Assembly: GCA_028692515.1 (NCBI GenBank)
Contig: JAQUXG010000037.1
Span: 1 to 10,756 of the forward strand
DNA: 10,756 bases
Source: Kiritimatiellales bacterium
Lineage (GTDB): Bacteria; Verrucomicrobiota; Kiritimatiellia; Kiritimatiellales; Tichowtungiaceae
Direction: 5' to 3'
The position numbers and the translations under genes were made by a program. This document shows, piece by piece, positions 1 to 5,218 of the stretch. How positions within the stretch are numbered: the first letter of the stretch is position 1; each line of letters begins with the position of its first letter. Under the pieces are notes generated by a model. It was not told the origin of the DNA. It was given only the letters and a program-made list of their open reading frames with translations, and made no database searches.

Positions 1-625
1 GTTCGGATAGCTTCGCCGCACCGGGTTATTGTTCAAATCGTATCCATACTGCGTAACGTTTCCGTTTTCAGTGATCGAATCGATCCGGTTCAACGCATCA
101 TACATCCAGCTAACAACCCTTCCTGCATTTCCATACACGGCATTGGTTCGATTTCCGTTCAATTTATACGCATACGAATGCTCAATGCCGACCGAAATTT
201 CACTCACTATACGATTTAAGGCGTCGTAAGAATACGACACATCGGCTTCTGAACTGTCGGATTCGACAACGGAAAGGAGGTTGCCGCAGGCGTCATACGT
301 GTAGTCGCGGGTGCGGTCGGGATTGGAGGGATCCGACCCGTACTGAACGAGATCAAGGCGGTTTCTGGCATCGTAAATGTAGTGGGTGACGGCGCCGTTG
401 CAGTCAATACGTTTCACACGGTTGCCGACAAGGTCGTATTCCGCAATTTCTTCGTTGTAATCGGGATAACGAGTGACGGTCTTGCGGTTGAGGCCGTCGT
501 AGACAAATTCAGTCCGGCTGCCGTTGCCGTCGATGAGGGCGGTCTGGTTGCCGTTCTGGTCGTATTCAAACGAGATGGTGTTGCCGACGGCGTCGACGGT
601 GTTGGTGAGGCGCCCGAAGAGGTCG
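1..625 (-). pseudogene. RHS/YD-repeat protein, internal fragment truncated by an IS element
   Basis: The minus strand is open in one frame from the IS junction to the window edge. It reads as a chain of YD/RHS repeats: the translation contains YDLFGRLT-like, FEYDQNGNQT, FVYDGLNRK, YIYDARNRL, YTYDACGNLL, YSYDALNRI and MYDALNRI units, about every 20 residues, without a frameshift over some 208 codons. RHS/YD proteins are large secreted or surface proteins, often polymorphic toxins or wall-associated proteins; the repeats build a beta-cocoon shell. The N-terminal side is missing because the IS begins exactly inside a Tyr-Asp repeat codon, and no RHS-like sequence resumes on the far side of the IS. 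The C-terminal end, where a toxin or core-closing motif would lie, is outside the window. GC is lower towards the 3' side (roughly 1-200). Only an ATG supplied by the IS end (639-637) precedes the fragment, so a functional product is unlikely. Confidence 0.85.
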
Positions 626-664
626 TGACCTGAGCCCATAAAACTGGACGGTTTGAGATGAGAG
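626..664 (+). repeat. Left terminal inverted repeat of the IS3-family element
   Basis: This segment aligns with the reverse complement of 1832-1870. Shared blocks are TGACCTG, CCCAT, ACTGGAC, GGTT and ATGAGAGT, separated by one- to four-base differences. The outermost seven bases are identical. A small hairpin (ATGGT/ACCAT, 671-683) follows and lies just ahead of the orfA ribosome binding site. Confidence 0.85.
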
Positions 665-697
665 TTCTCCATGGTAAAACCATAGAAGGAGGACTAC

Positions 698-961
698 ATG
701 AAGAAGCGTCACACCGAAGAGCAGATCATTGGCATCTTGAACGAGGCTCAGGCCGGACTGCCGGTTGCCGATCTGCTCCGTAAACACAACATCTCTCAAG
801 GGACGTTCTATCGCTGGAAGGCGAAGTTCGGCGGCATGGATGTCAGTGAAGCCAGACGGCTGAGGGCCTTGGAAGAGGAGAACAGCCGCTTGAAACGGCT
901 GGTGGCGGATCAGGCGCTCGATATCCAGATCCTCAAGGACATCAACTCAAAAAACTGGTAA
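698..961 (+). CDS. IS3-family transposase OrfA
   Basis: This 87-aa protein is the DNA-binding half of an IS3-type transposase (HTH_Tnp_1 family). It has an N-terminal helix-turn-helix ([20 protein letters not shown] then [20 protein letters not shown], residues about 8-50) followed by a leucine-zipper-like segment ([20 protein letters not shown], about 53-72) used for multimerisation. The start is ATG 698, preceded by a strong AAGGAGG (686-692). It ends TCA AAA AAC TGG TAA; the heptamer A AAA AAC at 949-955 lets ribosomes slip -1 into orfB, giving a fused OrfAB transposase of about 381 residues. OrfA alone normally acts as a regulator of transposition in this family. There is no sign of decay. 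Confidence 0.95.
   Translation: MKKRHTEEQIIGILNEAQAGLPVADLLRKHNISQGTFYRWKAKFGGMDVSEARRLRALEEENSRLKRLVADQALDIQILKDINSKNW
949..955 (+). promoter_or_regulatory. Programmed -1 ribosomal frameshift site (A AAA AAC)
   Basis: Six A followed by C lies in the correct phase (TC A AAA AAC TGG TAA) immediately before the orfA stop. The -1 frame then runs without a stop through orfB. This is the X XXY YYZ heptamer class used by IS3-family elements to make the OrfAB fusion. Confidence 0.85.
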
Positions 962-1842
962 CGCCCGCAGCGAAGCGTGATGCGACCGGATACATCCGGG
1001 AGGTTTATGAACTCAGTTGCACACGTGCCTGCGGGCTGATCAGCTTGGCGAAAAGCACAATGTACTATCAGCCCAAAGAGAAGGACGACGGCCCATTGCG
1101 TGAAGCCTTGCGTGAGAAATCCCGCGAGCGGAAGCGCTGGGGATACCGGCGGCTGATTGCGCTGCTCCGGCGTGACGGATGGCTCGATAATCACAAGCGG
1201 ATCGAACGCATCTACCGAGAAGAAGCCTTGCAGGTTCCGAAACGCAAAAAACGGAAGACGGCGTATAAGCGGAAGGGAAAGCCTGCTCCGCCGGCACGGA
1301 AAAACGAACGCTGGAGTATGGACTTTGTGCATGATGCCACAGCTCAGGGGCGCAAGCTGCGGTGTCTGAACATCGTGGACGACTTCACCCGGGAATGTCT
1401 TTGGATCGAGACGGACACCTCGCTGAACGGTGAACGAGTTAAACGGGTCTTAAGCTGCCTGATTGATCTGCGCGGCAAGCCGGACCGGCTGGTAATGGAC
1501 AACGGCCCTGAGTTTAGAGGCCATGTTCTGGATCAGTGGGCGTATGAGACCGGCATCCCGCTGGACTTCATTGATCCCGGCAAGCCGCAGCAGAATGGCT
1601 ACGTGGAAAGCTTCAACGGTAAGTTCCGGGACGAGTGCCTGAACGAACACTGGTTCCGGAATGTGGCCGAGGCGCAGGAAATCATCGAAGAGTGGAGAGT
1701 TGACTACAACCGAAACCGTCCGCACAGTTCCTTAAATTACATGGCGCCTGCGGAGTTCGCGGCGCGTCTCCCCCTAGGGGGAGAGGAAGGGGATGCAAAG
1801 CATCCAAAGAAAGAAAAACTAACCGTGATGGACTCTCATTAG
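952..1842 (+). CDS. IS3-family transposase OrfB (DDE integrase domain), made by -1 frameshifting
   Basis: The frame is open directly from the slippery site: after the slip the protein continues [12 protein letters not shown], the usual start of the OrfB part in IS407-like elements. A TTG at 1045 is the first possible independent start but has no good ribosome binding site. It carries an HTH_21-type segment ([20 protein letters not shown]) and an rve-type catalytic core. Counting from the TTG, the acidic triad is D93 (RWSMDFV), D152 (MDNGPEF) and E188 ([10 protein letters not shown]), with 35 residues between the last two, so it is DD(35)E. The core looks intact and probably active. The last 25 or so residues (after PAEFAAR) are a low-similarity tail encoded over two strong hairpins (1767-1784 and 1791-1805), which may be an acquired extension. 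Confidence 0.93.
   Translation, partial: KLVTPAAKRDATGYIREVYELSCTRACGLISLAKSTMYYQPKEKDDGPLREALREKSRERKRWGYRRLIALLRRDGWLDNHKRIERIYREEALQVPKRKKRKTAYKRKGKPAPPARKNERWSMDFVHDATAQGRKLRCLNIVDDFTRECLWIETDTSLNGERVKRVLSCLIDLRGKPDRLVMDNGPEFRGHVLDQWAYETGIPLDFIDPGKPQQNGYVESFNGKFRDECLNEHWFRNVAEAQEIIEEWRVDYNRNRPHSSLNYMAPAEFAARLPLGGEEGDAKHPKKEKLTVMDSH
1767..1805 (+). repeat. Two adjacent hairpins within the 3' end of orfB
   Basis: TCTCCCCCTAGGGGGAGA (1767-1784) is a perfect 18-bp palindrome. Seven bases later GGATGC-AAA-GCATCC (1791-1805) forms a perfect 6-bp stem. Both fall inside the C-terminal codons of the transposase. They are not followed by a T-run, so they are not a standard terminator. Confidence 0.7.
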
Positions 1843-1870
1843 AACCTGTCCAGTCCATGGGGGCAGGTCA
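1832..1870 (-). repeat. Right terminal inverted repeat of the IS3-family element
   Basis: This is the inverted partner of 626-664, and its outermost bases read AGGTCA on the plus strand. The orfB stop (TAG, 1840-1842) lies inside it, as is common for compact IS3 elements. Confidence 0.85.
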
Positions 1871-1881
1871 AAACTGATAAC

Positions 1882-1945
1882 ATCCAACCAAAGCATTCAC
1901 TCTATCACCGACTCCGTCGGCTCAGAGTGACGCGAATCGTTCGCA
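1882..1945 (+). other. attC-like imperfect hairpin, site 1 (upstream of the DUF805 gene)
   Basis: ATCCAAC (1882-1888) matches the R'' consensus RYYYAAC. On the far side GTT of GTTCGC (1939-1944) sits at exactly the pairing distance of an R' core: the 21-nt arms align without a gap with AAC opposite GTT. Inside are CACTCT/AGAGTG (1898-1903/1924-1929) and CCGAC/GTCGG (1908-1912/1916-1920), with unpaired bases between them as in folded attC sites. The R' sequence is GTTCGCA, not GTTRRRY, so the match to known integrase recognition is incomplete. The start codon of the next gene follows within 12 bases, as in gene cassettes. Confidence 0.45.
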
Positions 1946-1955
1946 GGAGAAACAA

Positions 1956-2348
1956 ATGCAAAAAATAGTCGATATCTTCTTCTCACCCGAAGGGCGAATC
2001 CCAAGAGGTCTTTGGTGGGCAACATTGTTGATTTATGCAATCCCAATGGGATTTCTTCTCACACTAATCCAAAAATCAAATCCACAACTAGCTACCCTAT
2101 TTCAATTTCTCATTGGCATTCCATTTATTTTTGTGAACGGAAAAAGATTTCATGATAGAAACAAATCAGCTTGGTGGGTCCTAATCGGCTTTGTTCCATT
2201 CATCGGTGGACTATGGGTGTTTATTGAATGCGGATTTCTAGCAGGAACCCCCAGAGAAAATAGGTTTGGATTGCCCAATATCTTTGGAAATGAATCAAAA
2301 ATGATGCGAACCAGCGGGTCGAACTTACGTGGACAACGCCCGTTTTAA
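1956..2348 (+). CDS. DUF805 family inner-membrane protein
   Basis: This 130-aa protein has the features of the DUF805 family (YhaH/YhaI-like small inner-membrane proteins of unknown function). These are an N-terminal SPEGRIPRGLWW segment, two or three membrane helices (about residues 18-37, 45-58 and 71-93), the signature NGKRFHDRNKSAWW (62-75), and the C-terminal LAGTPRENRFG. Start ATG 1956 has AGGAG at 1945-1949. The natural protein seems to end soon after GLPN; the last 15 or so residues (from about MMRTSG) are encoded by the following attC-like hairpin, and the stop lies in its loop, which is typical when a cassette gene runs into its recombination site. Base composition is AT-richer than the right part of the window. 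The function is unknown; related genes often ride in mobile and integron-borne DNA. Confidence 0.85.
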   Translation: MQKIVDIFFSPEGRIPRGLWWATLLIYAIPMGFLLTLIQKSNPQLATLFQFLIGIPFIFVNGKRFHDRNKSAWWVLIGFVPFIGGLWVFIECGFLAGTPRENRFGLPNIFGNESKMMRTSGSNLRGQRPF

Positions 2349-2390
2349 AGGCAAAGTTTATTTCCCACGAAGCTCACCCATAACGTTCGC
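2306..2390 (+). other. attC-like imperfect hairpin, site 2 (between the DUF805 gene and the next small gene)
   Basis: The 85-bp segment is bounded by GCGAAC (2306-2311) and its exact inverted copy GTTCGC (2385-2390). Moving inward, GGGT pairs with ACCC, GAaCTT with AAGcTC apart from one mismatch, and CGTGG with CCACG, with one extra base on the left arm (an extrahelical-base pattern). The loop of about 30 nt contains the stop codon of the DUF805 gene. AAC/GTT cores and geometry fit attC, but the R' heptamer (GTTCGCT) departs from GTTRRRY. Site 3 at 2631-2715 shares its GCGAACCAG and CACCCATA blocks at nearly the same spacing. Confidence 0.5.
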
Positions 2391-2400
2391 TACTAAAAAT

Positions 2401-2622
2401 ATGAAAACGAATCCCCAGTCAAAGAACTTCATCCAAGGGATGTTTGGTCTATCGATCCTAGGATTTTTTCTTGTGGGAATCATTTTCCTGATTTGTCTTA
2501 TATCAGAGGAGATTGCAGGACAGTTTCTTCACGGGAAACCTAAGACAACATTTATCTGGCCATTGATTAATTGTCTCCTGATAGCGATGGTGTCTAAGTT
2601 GATTTTAAAACGGATGAAATAA
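2401..2622 (+). CDS. Small two-helix membrane protein, unknown function
   Basis: This is a 73-aa protein I do not recognise. It has two clear membrane segments (residues about 12-35, FGLSILGFFLVGIIFLICLI, and about 50-68, FIWPLINCLLIAMVSKLIL). A short charged loop joins them and the basic tail KRMK follows, which suggests an inner-membrane protein with both ends in the cytoplasm. The ATG at 2401 is preferred: a longer GTG start at 2329 would lie inside the attC-like hairpin and add a stretch of non-protein-like residues. No good Shine-Dalgarno precedes 2401, so expression may depend on the upstream gene. It is flanked on both sides by attC-like sites (2306-2390 and 2631-2715), which makes it a candidate gene cassette. 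A small immunity, holin-like or stress protein would all be possible; none is supported by a motif. Confidence 0.65.
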   Translation: MKTNPQSKNFIQGMFGLSILGFFLVGIIFLICLISEEIAGQFLHGKPKTTFIWPLINCLLIAMVSKLILKRMK

Positions 2623-2630
2623 AACAGGAA

Positions 2631-2715
2631 GCGAACCAGTGGCTTGAGGCTATCGTGAAAACGCTCGTTGATTCGGTCAAAGTTGGCTTGCACTCAGCCT
2701 CACCCATAGGTAAAG
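2631..2715 (+). other. attC-like imperfect hairpin, site 3 (degenerate)
   Basis: This site begins GCGAACCAG like site 2 and carries CACCCATA at offset 70, against 69 in site 2; the total length is the same, about 85 bp. The stem includes a perfect TGAGGCT/AGCCTCA pairing (2645-2651/2696-2702) and a weaker outer ACC..TGG/CCA..GGT pairing. The right core is GGTAAAG in place of GTT-containing sequence, so this copy may be inactive or may have had its right end replaced. Confidence 0.4.
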
Positions 2716-2732
2716 ACAAAAAAACTCCTATT

Positions 2733-2777
2733 CCCGTTGCGCCTCTTCTTTATTTGAAGCGCAGCGGGTTTTGCTTT
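2733..2777 (+). terminator. Terminator-like hairpin
   Basis: CCCGTTGCGC pairs with GCGCAGCGGG (one mismatch; an inner CTTC/GAAG extends the stem). It is followed by a broken T-rich run (GTTTTGCTTT). It lies about 110 bp after the small membrane-protein gene and could end transcription of the cassette genes. A run of seven A precedes it, so some activity in the other direction is possible. Confidence 0.5.
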
Positions 2778-3012
2778 CCTGACAGATCAACGGCCGGTTT
2801 TATTTCTTCATGTGCGAGTGGAGCAAGGCTCCCTCACTCGACCAAAGGGAGAGAGGCTTCGCGAATGCGAAGTAGCAACCGAAGGGAGCGTCAAACCCGT
2901 GCGGGCTCAGGCGGCGAGGTTCCCCGCCGTGAAGCGGGGGCGCGGCTACCGGGCGATTCAAAGCCTCCCGGCGTCCCAGAAAATCATGCGGTTTGTCCCT
3001 GCCAGCTACCCA
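2778..3012. repeat. GC-rich block of closely spaced hairpins, no convincing gene
   Basis: No open frame here resembles a protein; the translated frames are rich in Arg, Pro and Gly without motifs. The DNA instead holds consecutive hairpins: CGAGTGGAGC/GCTCC..CACTCG (2815-2840), CTTCGC-gaat-GCGAAG (2857-2872), CCCGTGCGGG (2896-2905), GGCGG/CCGCC (2910-2928) alternating with CCCCGC/GCGGGG (2922-2939), and CCGGG/CCCGG (2949-2971). Composition is sharply GC-richer than the flanks. It could be a dispersed structured repeat, a non-coding RNA, or remnants of several repeats. Nothing identifies it further. Confidence 0.4.
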
Positions 3013-3165
3013 CATTAGGGTCAGTCTGCCTAATTCGTTATTTTAAATTATTACTTCGAGATCTCTTTGATTTGCAACCGGATATGGCAGGGTAAAGTAG
3101 TTAAATTTAAGGAGAAAGTGTGCGGGCGGACAAGAAAACACGAATTAGGCAGACTGACCCGAATG
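3013..3165. mobile_element. MITE-like element with 25-bp terminal inverted repeats (153 bp)
   Basis: The left end (3013-3037) and the inverted right end (3141-3165) agree at 24 of 25 positions; the inner 20 (GGGTCAGTCTGCCTAATTCG and its complement) are perfect. The 103-bp interior is AT-rich and carries no gene. A weaker inverted similarity (GCCAgCTAC.. against GCCACTAAC..) continues outward to about 3001 and 3181, so the true ends are uncertain. No target duplication is evident. It lies directly behind the last gene of the minus-strand operon, whose transcript could fold the two repeats together. The arrangement suits a non-autonomous element mobilised by an enzyme encoded elsewhere; GGGTCAG ends are reminiscent of repeats near RAYT/Y1-type transposases, but that link is only recollection. 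Confidence 0.5.
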
Positions 3166-3195
3166 GCCCAAGTTAGTGGCTCAAGCGCGGCTCCG

Positions 3196-3429
3196 TTACT
3201 CCGCGCGGACGGGTTCGTTCTGTTTGCCGCATCGCGGACAGCGGGCAAGCGGAGTGCGGCGGAATTCGGTGTAGATGTGGCGGCACTCTTTGCAGCGATA
3301 AACGGCCCGGTTCCGGTTTTTCCTTCGGCGGTAAAAGACGGTGATGTCGTAGAACACCGCCGCCGCAAACAGCGCGGCCAGCAGCAGGGTCATCGGCAGG
3401 ACAAACAGGTTGAGTAGATTGATCGGCAT
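3196..3429 (-). CDS. Small membrane-anchored zinc-ribbon protein
   Basis: This 77-aa protein has an N-terminal membrane helix (residues about 5-27) followed by a basic stretch (YRRRKNRNR) and a four-cysteine zinc ribbon, C46-x2-C49 and C64-x2-C67 (CKEC ... CPRC). The ribbon should therefore lie on the cytoplasmic side. The ATG at 3429 overlaps the TAA of the TonB-like gene by one base (TAATG) and has GGAG at 3435-3432, so translation is probably coupled. It is the last gene of the five-gene operon. The fold resembles rubredoxin-like or FmdB-like ribbons, but the family is not identified; a structural or regulatory partner for the ExbB/ExbD complex is only a guess from position. The Cys pairs and operon overlap make a real gene likely. 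Confidence 0.8.
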   Translation of the reverse strand: MPINLLNLFVLPMTLLLAALFAAAVFYDITVFYRRRKNRNRAVYRCKECRHIYTEFRRTPLARCPRCGKQNEPVRAE

Positions 3430-4106
3430 TATTCTCCACCTTCCTGCGCAAAACGGATATCGACCCAGCCTTCGGTTTTTTTCAGTGCCGGTTTGAAAAG
3501 AAGCTGGCGGACGGTGCTGAGTAACGCGGCATTGGTGACCGGCGTTTCAAAAAAGGAGTATTCAACAGTTCCGTCTGCACGGACCGATAAATTCACACGA
3601 ACGGTTTCGGGAAGTCCGGCACCGTGGAGTGTGAGCGGCGGGAGATCGCCTGCACGCGGTTTGAGCTCCGGCGAAAAGAAGAGCCGGGTTCCCGTCACCT
3701 GCGGAGCCGCAACCCGCGGCGCGACGCCCGGCGCGGGGAGCGCCCCTTGCGGCAGGACGGTTGCCGCAGTCAAGAGAGCGGGCGAAATTTCCGGCACGGC
3801 GGACGGGGTCATCGGCAGATAACGGGCGGGGCTGGCCGGTTTTTCCAGTGTAAGGCTCTGGTTAATCCGCTCCGCGATAAACCGGCCGCTGAATCCTTCT
3901 TCGGAAGGCAGTGCGAAGAGCGTCGGGGCTTTCAATTTATTCAACGTTTCCTCGTCAGCAATCAGACGGGTGAATTCCGTCCGCATTGAAACGGCGGTCG
4001 CCGGAGTTTGCGCCGGCTGAAACGCAAAGAGCCAGACGGTGAACCATACGGCCGCACAGAGAAGTGCGGTGGCGAGCTCCGGGGTAAGCTGGACACGGGT
4101 TTTCAC
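3429..4106 (-). CDS. TonB-like energy transducer protein
   Basis: This 225-aa protein has the TonB layout. An N-terminal membrane anchor (about 11-30, ATALLCAAVWFTVWLFAF) is followed by a periplasmic linker rich in Pro and Ala (about 90-160), then a C-terminal domain (about 163-221). That domain has the V-x-V-x-V-x-x-DG-x-V pattern (VRVNLSVRADGTVEY), ..AL..TVRQLLFKPA and a final G-x-V-x-I-x-F strand. TonB proteins carry energy from ExbB/ExbD across the periplasm to outer-membrane receptors. The membrane helix lacks the His found in the E. coli TonB anchor, and the linker lacks Pro-Lys/Pro-Glu repeats, so this is a divergent member; a TolA-like role is the alternative. Its ATG overlaps the exbD stop by four bases (ATGA), and the next gene overlaps its own stop. 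Confidence 0.7.
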   Translation of the reverse strand: MKTRVQLTPELATALLCAAVWFTVWLFAFQPAQTPATAVSMRTEFTRLIADEETLNKLKAPTLFALPSEEGFSGRFIAERINQSLTLEKPASPARYLPMTPSAVPEISPALLTAATVLPQGALPAPGVAPRVAAPQVTGTRLFFSPELKPRAGDLPPLTLHGAGLPETVRVNLSVRADGTVEYSFFETPVTNAALLSTVRQLLFKPALKKTEGWVDIRFAQEGGE

Positions 4107-4579
4107 AGCGTGGGTGTGGCGGGAGCAGCAATGGCCGGTTTGTCATTCTGGGTCGCAATGAAGACCTGCCGGAATCCGGCGCGGTCGGCGGCATCGTAAA
4201 CCGTCGCGATGATGGACTGTGAGGTGACCGCATCGGCTTCCAGAATCAGCGCGATACCGGGGCGCTCTTCGGCTGCGGCACGTAGAACTTCGTTCAGTTT
4301 TGACTGCTGCACCTGTTCGTCGTTGAAGAAAAAAAGACCTTCACGCGAGATGCTCAGCACCATGTCGTTATACTGAATGCCTTCTGTCTGCGAGGCGACG
4401 GGCAGTTCCAGAACAATTCCCGGCTTGAGAACAAAATGCGAACTGGCCAGAACGAACGCGCTGAAGAGAAGCGCGGCATCAAGAAAAACGGTTCCAATGA
4501 GGAATCCCCGTCCAGTCCGGCGCCGCGGCAGAAAGGTGCGGTGCAGATGGAGTACCGCTTCGCAGTCGTTACGGTTCAT
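4103..4579 (-). CDS. ExbD/TolR family biopolymer transport protein
   Basis: This 158-aa protein has a short basic N-terminus (residues 14-24, RTFLPRRRTGR) and one membrane helix (about 26-47) containing the expected acidic residue D34 (FLDAALLF). The periplasmic domain begins VLELPVAS and includes the strand and turn DMVLSISREGLFFFNDEQV, then LNEVLRAAAEERPGIALILEAD and a final VYDAADRAGFRQVFIAT. ExbD/TolR dimers sit inside the ExbB/TolQ pentamer, and the helix Asp carries protons. The match is clear although the N-terminus is longer than usual. Its ATG lies 11 bases inside the exbB gene, with GGAG 6 bases ahead, so translation is probably coupled. TolR and ExbD cannot be told apart by sequence alone; the TonB-like neighbour favours ExbD. 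Confidence 0.85.
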   Translation of the reverse strand: MNRNDCEAVLHLHRTFLPRRRTGRGFLIGTVFLDAALLFSAFVLASSHFVLKPGIVLELPVASQTEGIQYNDMVLSISREGLFFFNDEQVQQSKLNEVLRAAAEERPGIALILEADAVTSQSIIATVYDAADRAGFRQVFIATQNDKPAIAAPATPTL

Positions 4580-5198
4580 TGCGCGCTCCGTTTGAAGAGG
4601 CGATTAGAAAATAAATGATTTCTTCCGCAGTCTGTTCCATGTCGAGCGCGATCGATTCCACGCGGCTGACCAGAAAATGATAGCCTGCATAGGCGGGAAT
4701 GCCCGCGCCGAGTCCGGCGGCGGTGGTGAGCAATGCGCTCCAGAGACCGCTGGCAAGATTGCCGATCTCCGCGAGCGGCGAGCCGGCCATCAGCGCGGCC
4801 AGCATTTGAAGCAGGCCCAGCACCGTGCCGAACAGTCCCAGCATGGGAAGAACCTGAGCTAGAGTAATCAGCAGGTTCATGTGCCGCTCAAGGCGCGGAA
4901 TCTCGCGAATGCCCGCCTGTTGCACGATGGTAATCAGCTTGTCCTTCGGTTCATGACGGTGCAGCAACGCGGTGCGCACAAGATGGGCCGCCGGGCCGGG
5001 GGTCTGGTCGCAGATGCTGACGGCTTCGAGATCGTTGCCGTGCGAGAGGTTGGTGGTGATGCCGTTGAGAAAGTCGTCCACTTTGATCTGGGCGCGGTGC
5101 AGATGAAAGAGCCGCTCCAGAAAAACCGACAGCGCAATAAATCCGCAAACCAGAATCAGCCACATCACCGGGCCGCCGCTGTTAATCCATTCGATCAT
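4569..5198 (-). CDS. MotA/TolQ/ExbB proton channel family protein
   Basis: This 209-aa protein has three membrane helices in the ExbB/TolQ pattern: one near the N-terminus (about 10-28), a long cytoplasmic loop (about 31-105), then two helices (about 107-132 and 152-176). The family signatures are LPMLGLFGTVLGLL (117-130) and SGLWSALLTTAAGLGAGIPAY (150-170), with the conserved Thr pair at 158-159 that lines the proton path. ATG 5198 has a strong AAGGAG about 6 bases upstream (5210-5205). It begins 20 bases after the stop of the TPR gene and overlaps exbD by 11 bases. ExbB pentamers turn proton flow into movement of ExbD/TonB. Confidence 0.92.
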   Translation of the reverse strand: MIEWINSGGPVMWLILVCGFIALSVFLERLFHLHRAQIKVDDFLNGITTNLSHGNDLEAVSICDQTPGPAAHLVRTALLHRHEPKDKLITIVQQAGIREIPRLERHMNLLITLAQVLPMLGLFGTVLGLLQMLAALMAGSPLAEIGNLASGLWSALLTTAAGLGAGIPAYAGYHFLVSRVESIALDMEQTAEEIIYFLIASSNGARNEP

Positions 5199-5218
5199 AA
5201 TTGACTCCTTCTGAACCG

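Larger units (their letters stand above)
626..1870 (+). mobile_element. IS3-family insertion sequence, IS407-group-like, apparently complete (1245 bp)
   Basis: The element starts TGACCTGAGCCCAT and its other end, read inward on the minus strand, starts TGACCTGCCCCCAT; the two ends stay alignable for about 40 bp. Between them lie orfA and orfB in the IS3-family layout, with orfB in the -1 frame and an A AAA AAC slippery heptamer at 949-955. The length, end sequence and OrfA/OrfB character fit the IS407 group, which is an assignment from memory of the group, not from a search. No direct target duplication is visible: the left flank ends gtcg and the right flank begins aaac. The left flank is RHS coding DNA and the right flank is unrelated cassette-like DNA, so the element marks a rearrangement junction, for example recombination between two IS copies or an IS-adjacent deletion. 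Confidence 0.9.

Noticed and set aside
2812..3012. A group II intron beginning GTGCG near an attC-like site
   Set aside because: No domain V hairpin (AGC...GAAA...GTT type), no reverse transcriptase and too short for an intron; GTGCG alone is weak evidence.
2800..3015. A 71-codon minus-strand frame in the GC-rich block
   Set aside because: No start signal, no domain, and it mirrors the hairpin-rich DNA; more likely a by-product of a repeat than a gene.
2655..3095. A 146-codon open frame on the plus strand
   Set aside because: It runs through an attC-like hairpin, a terminator and the GC-rich hairpin block, has no ribosome binding site or protein-like motif, and its composition follows the underlying repeats.
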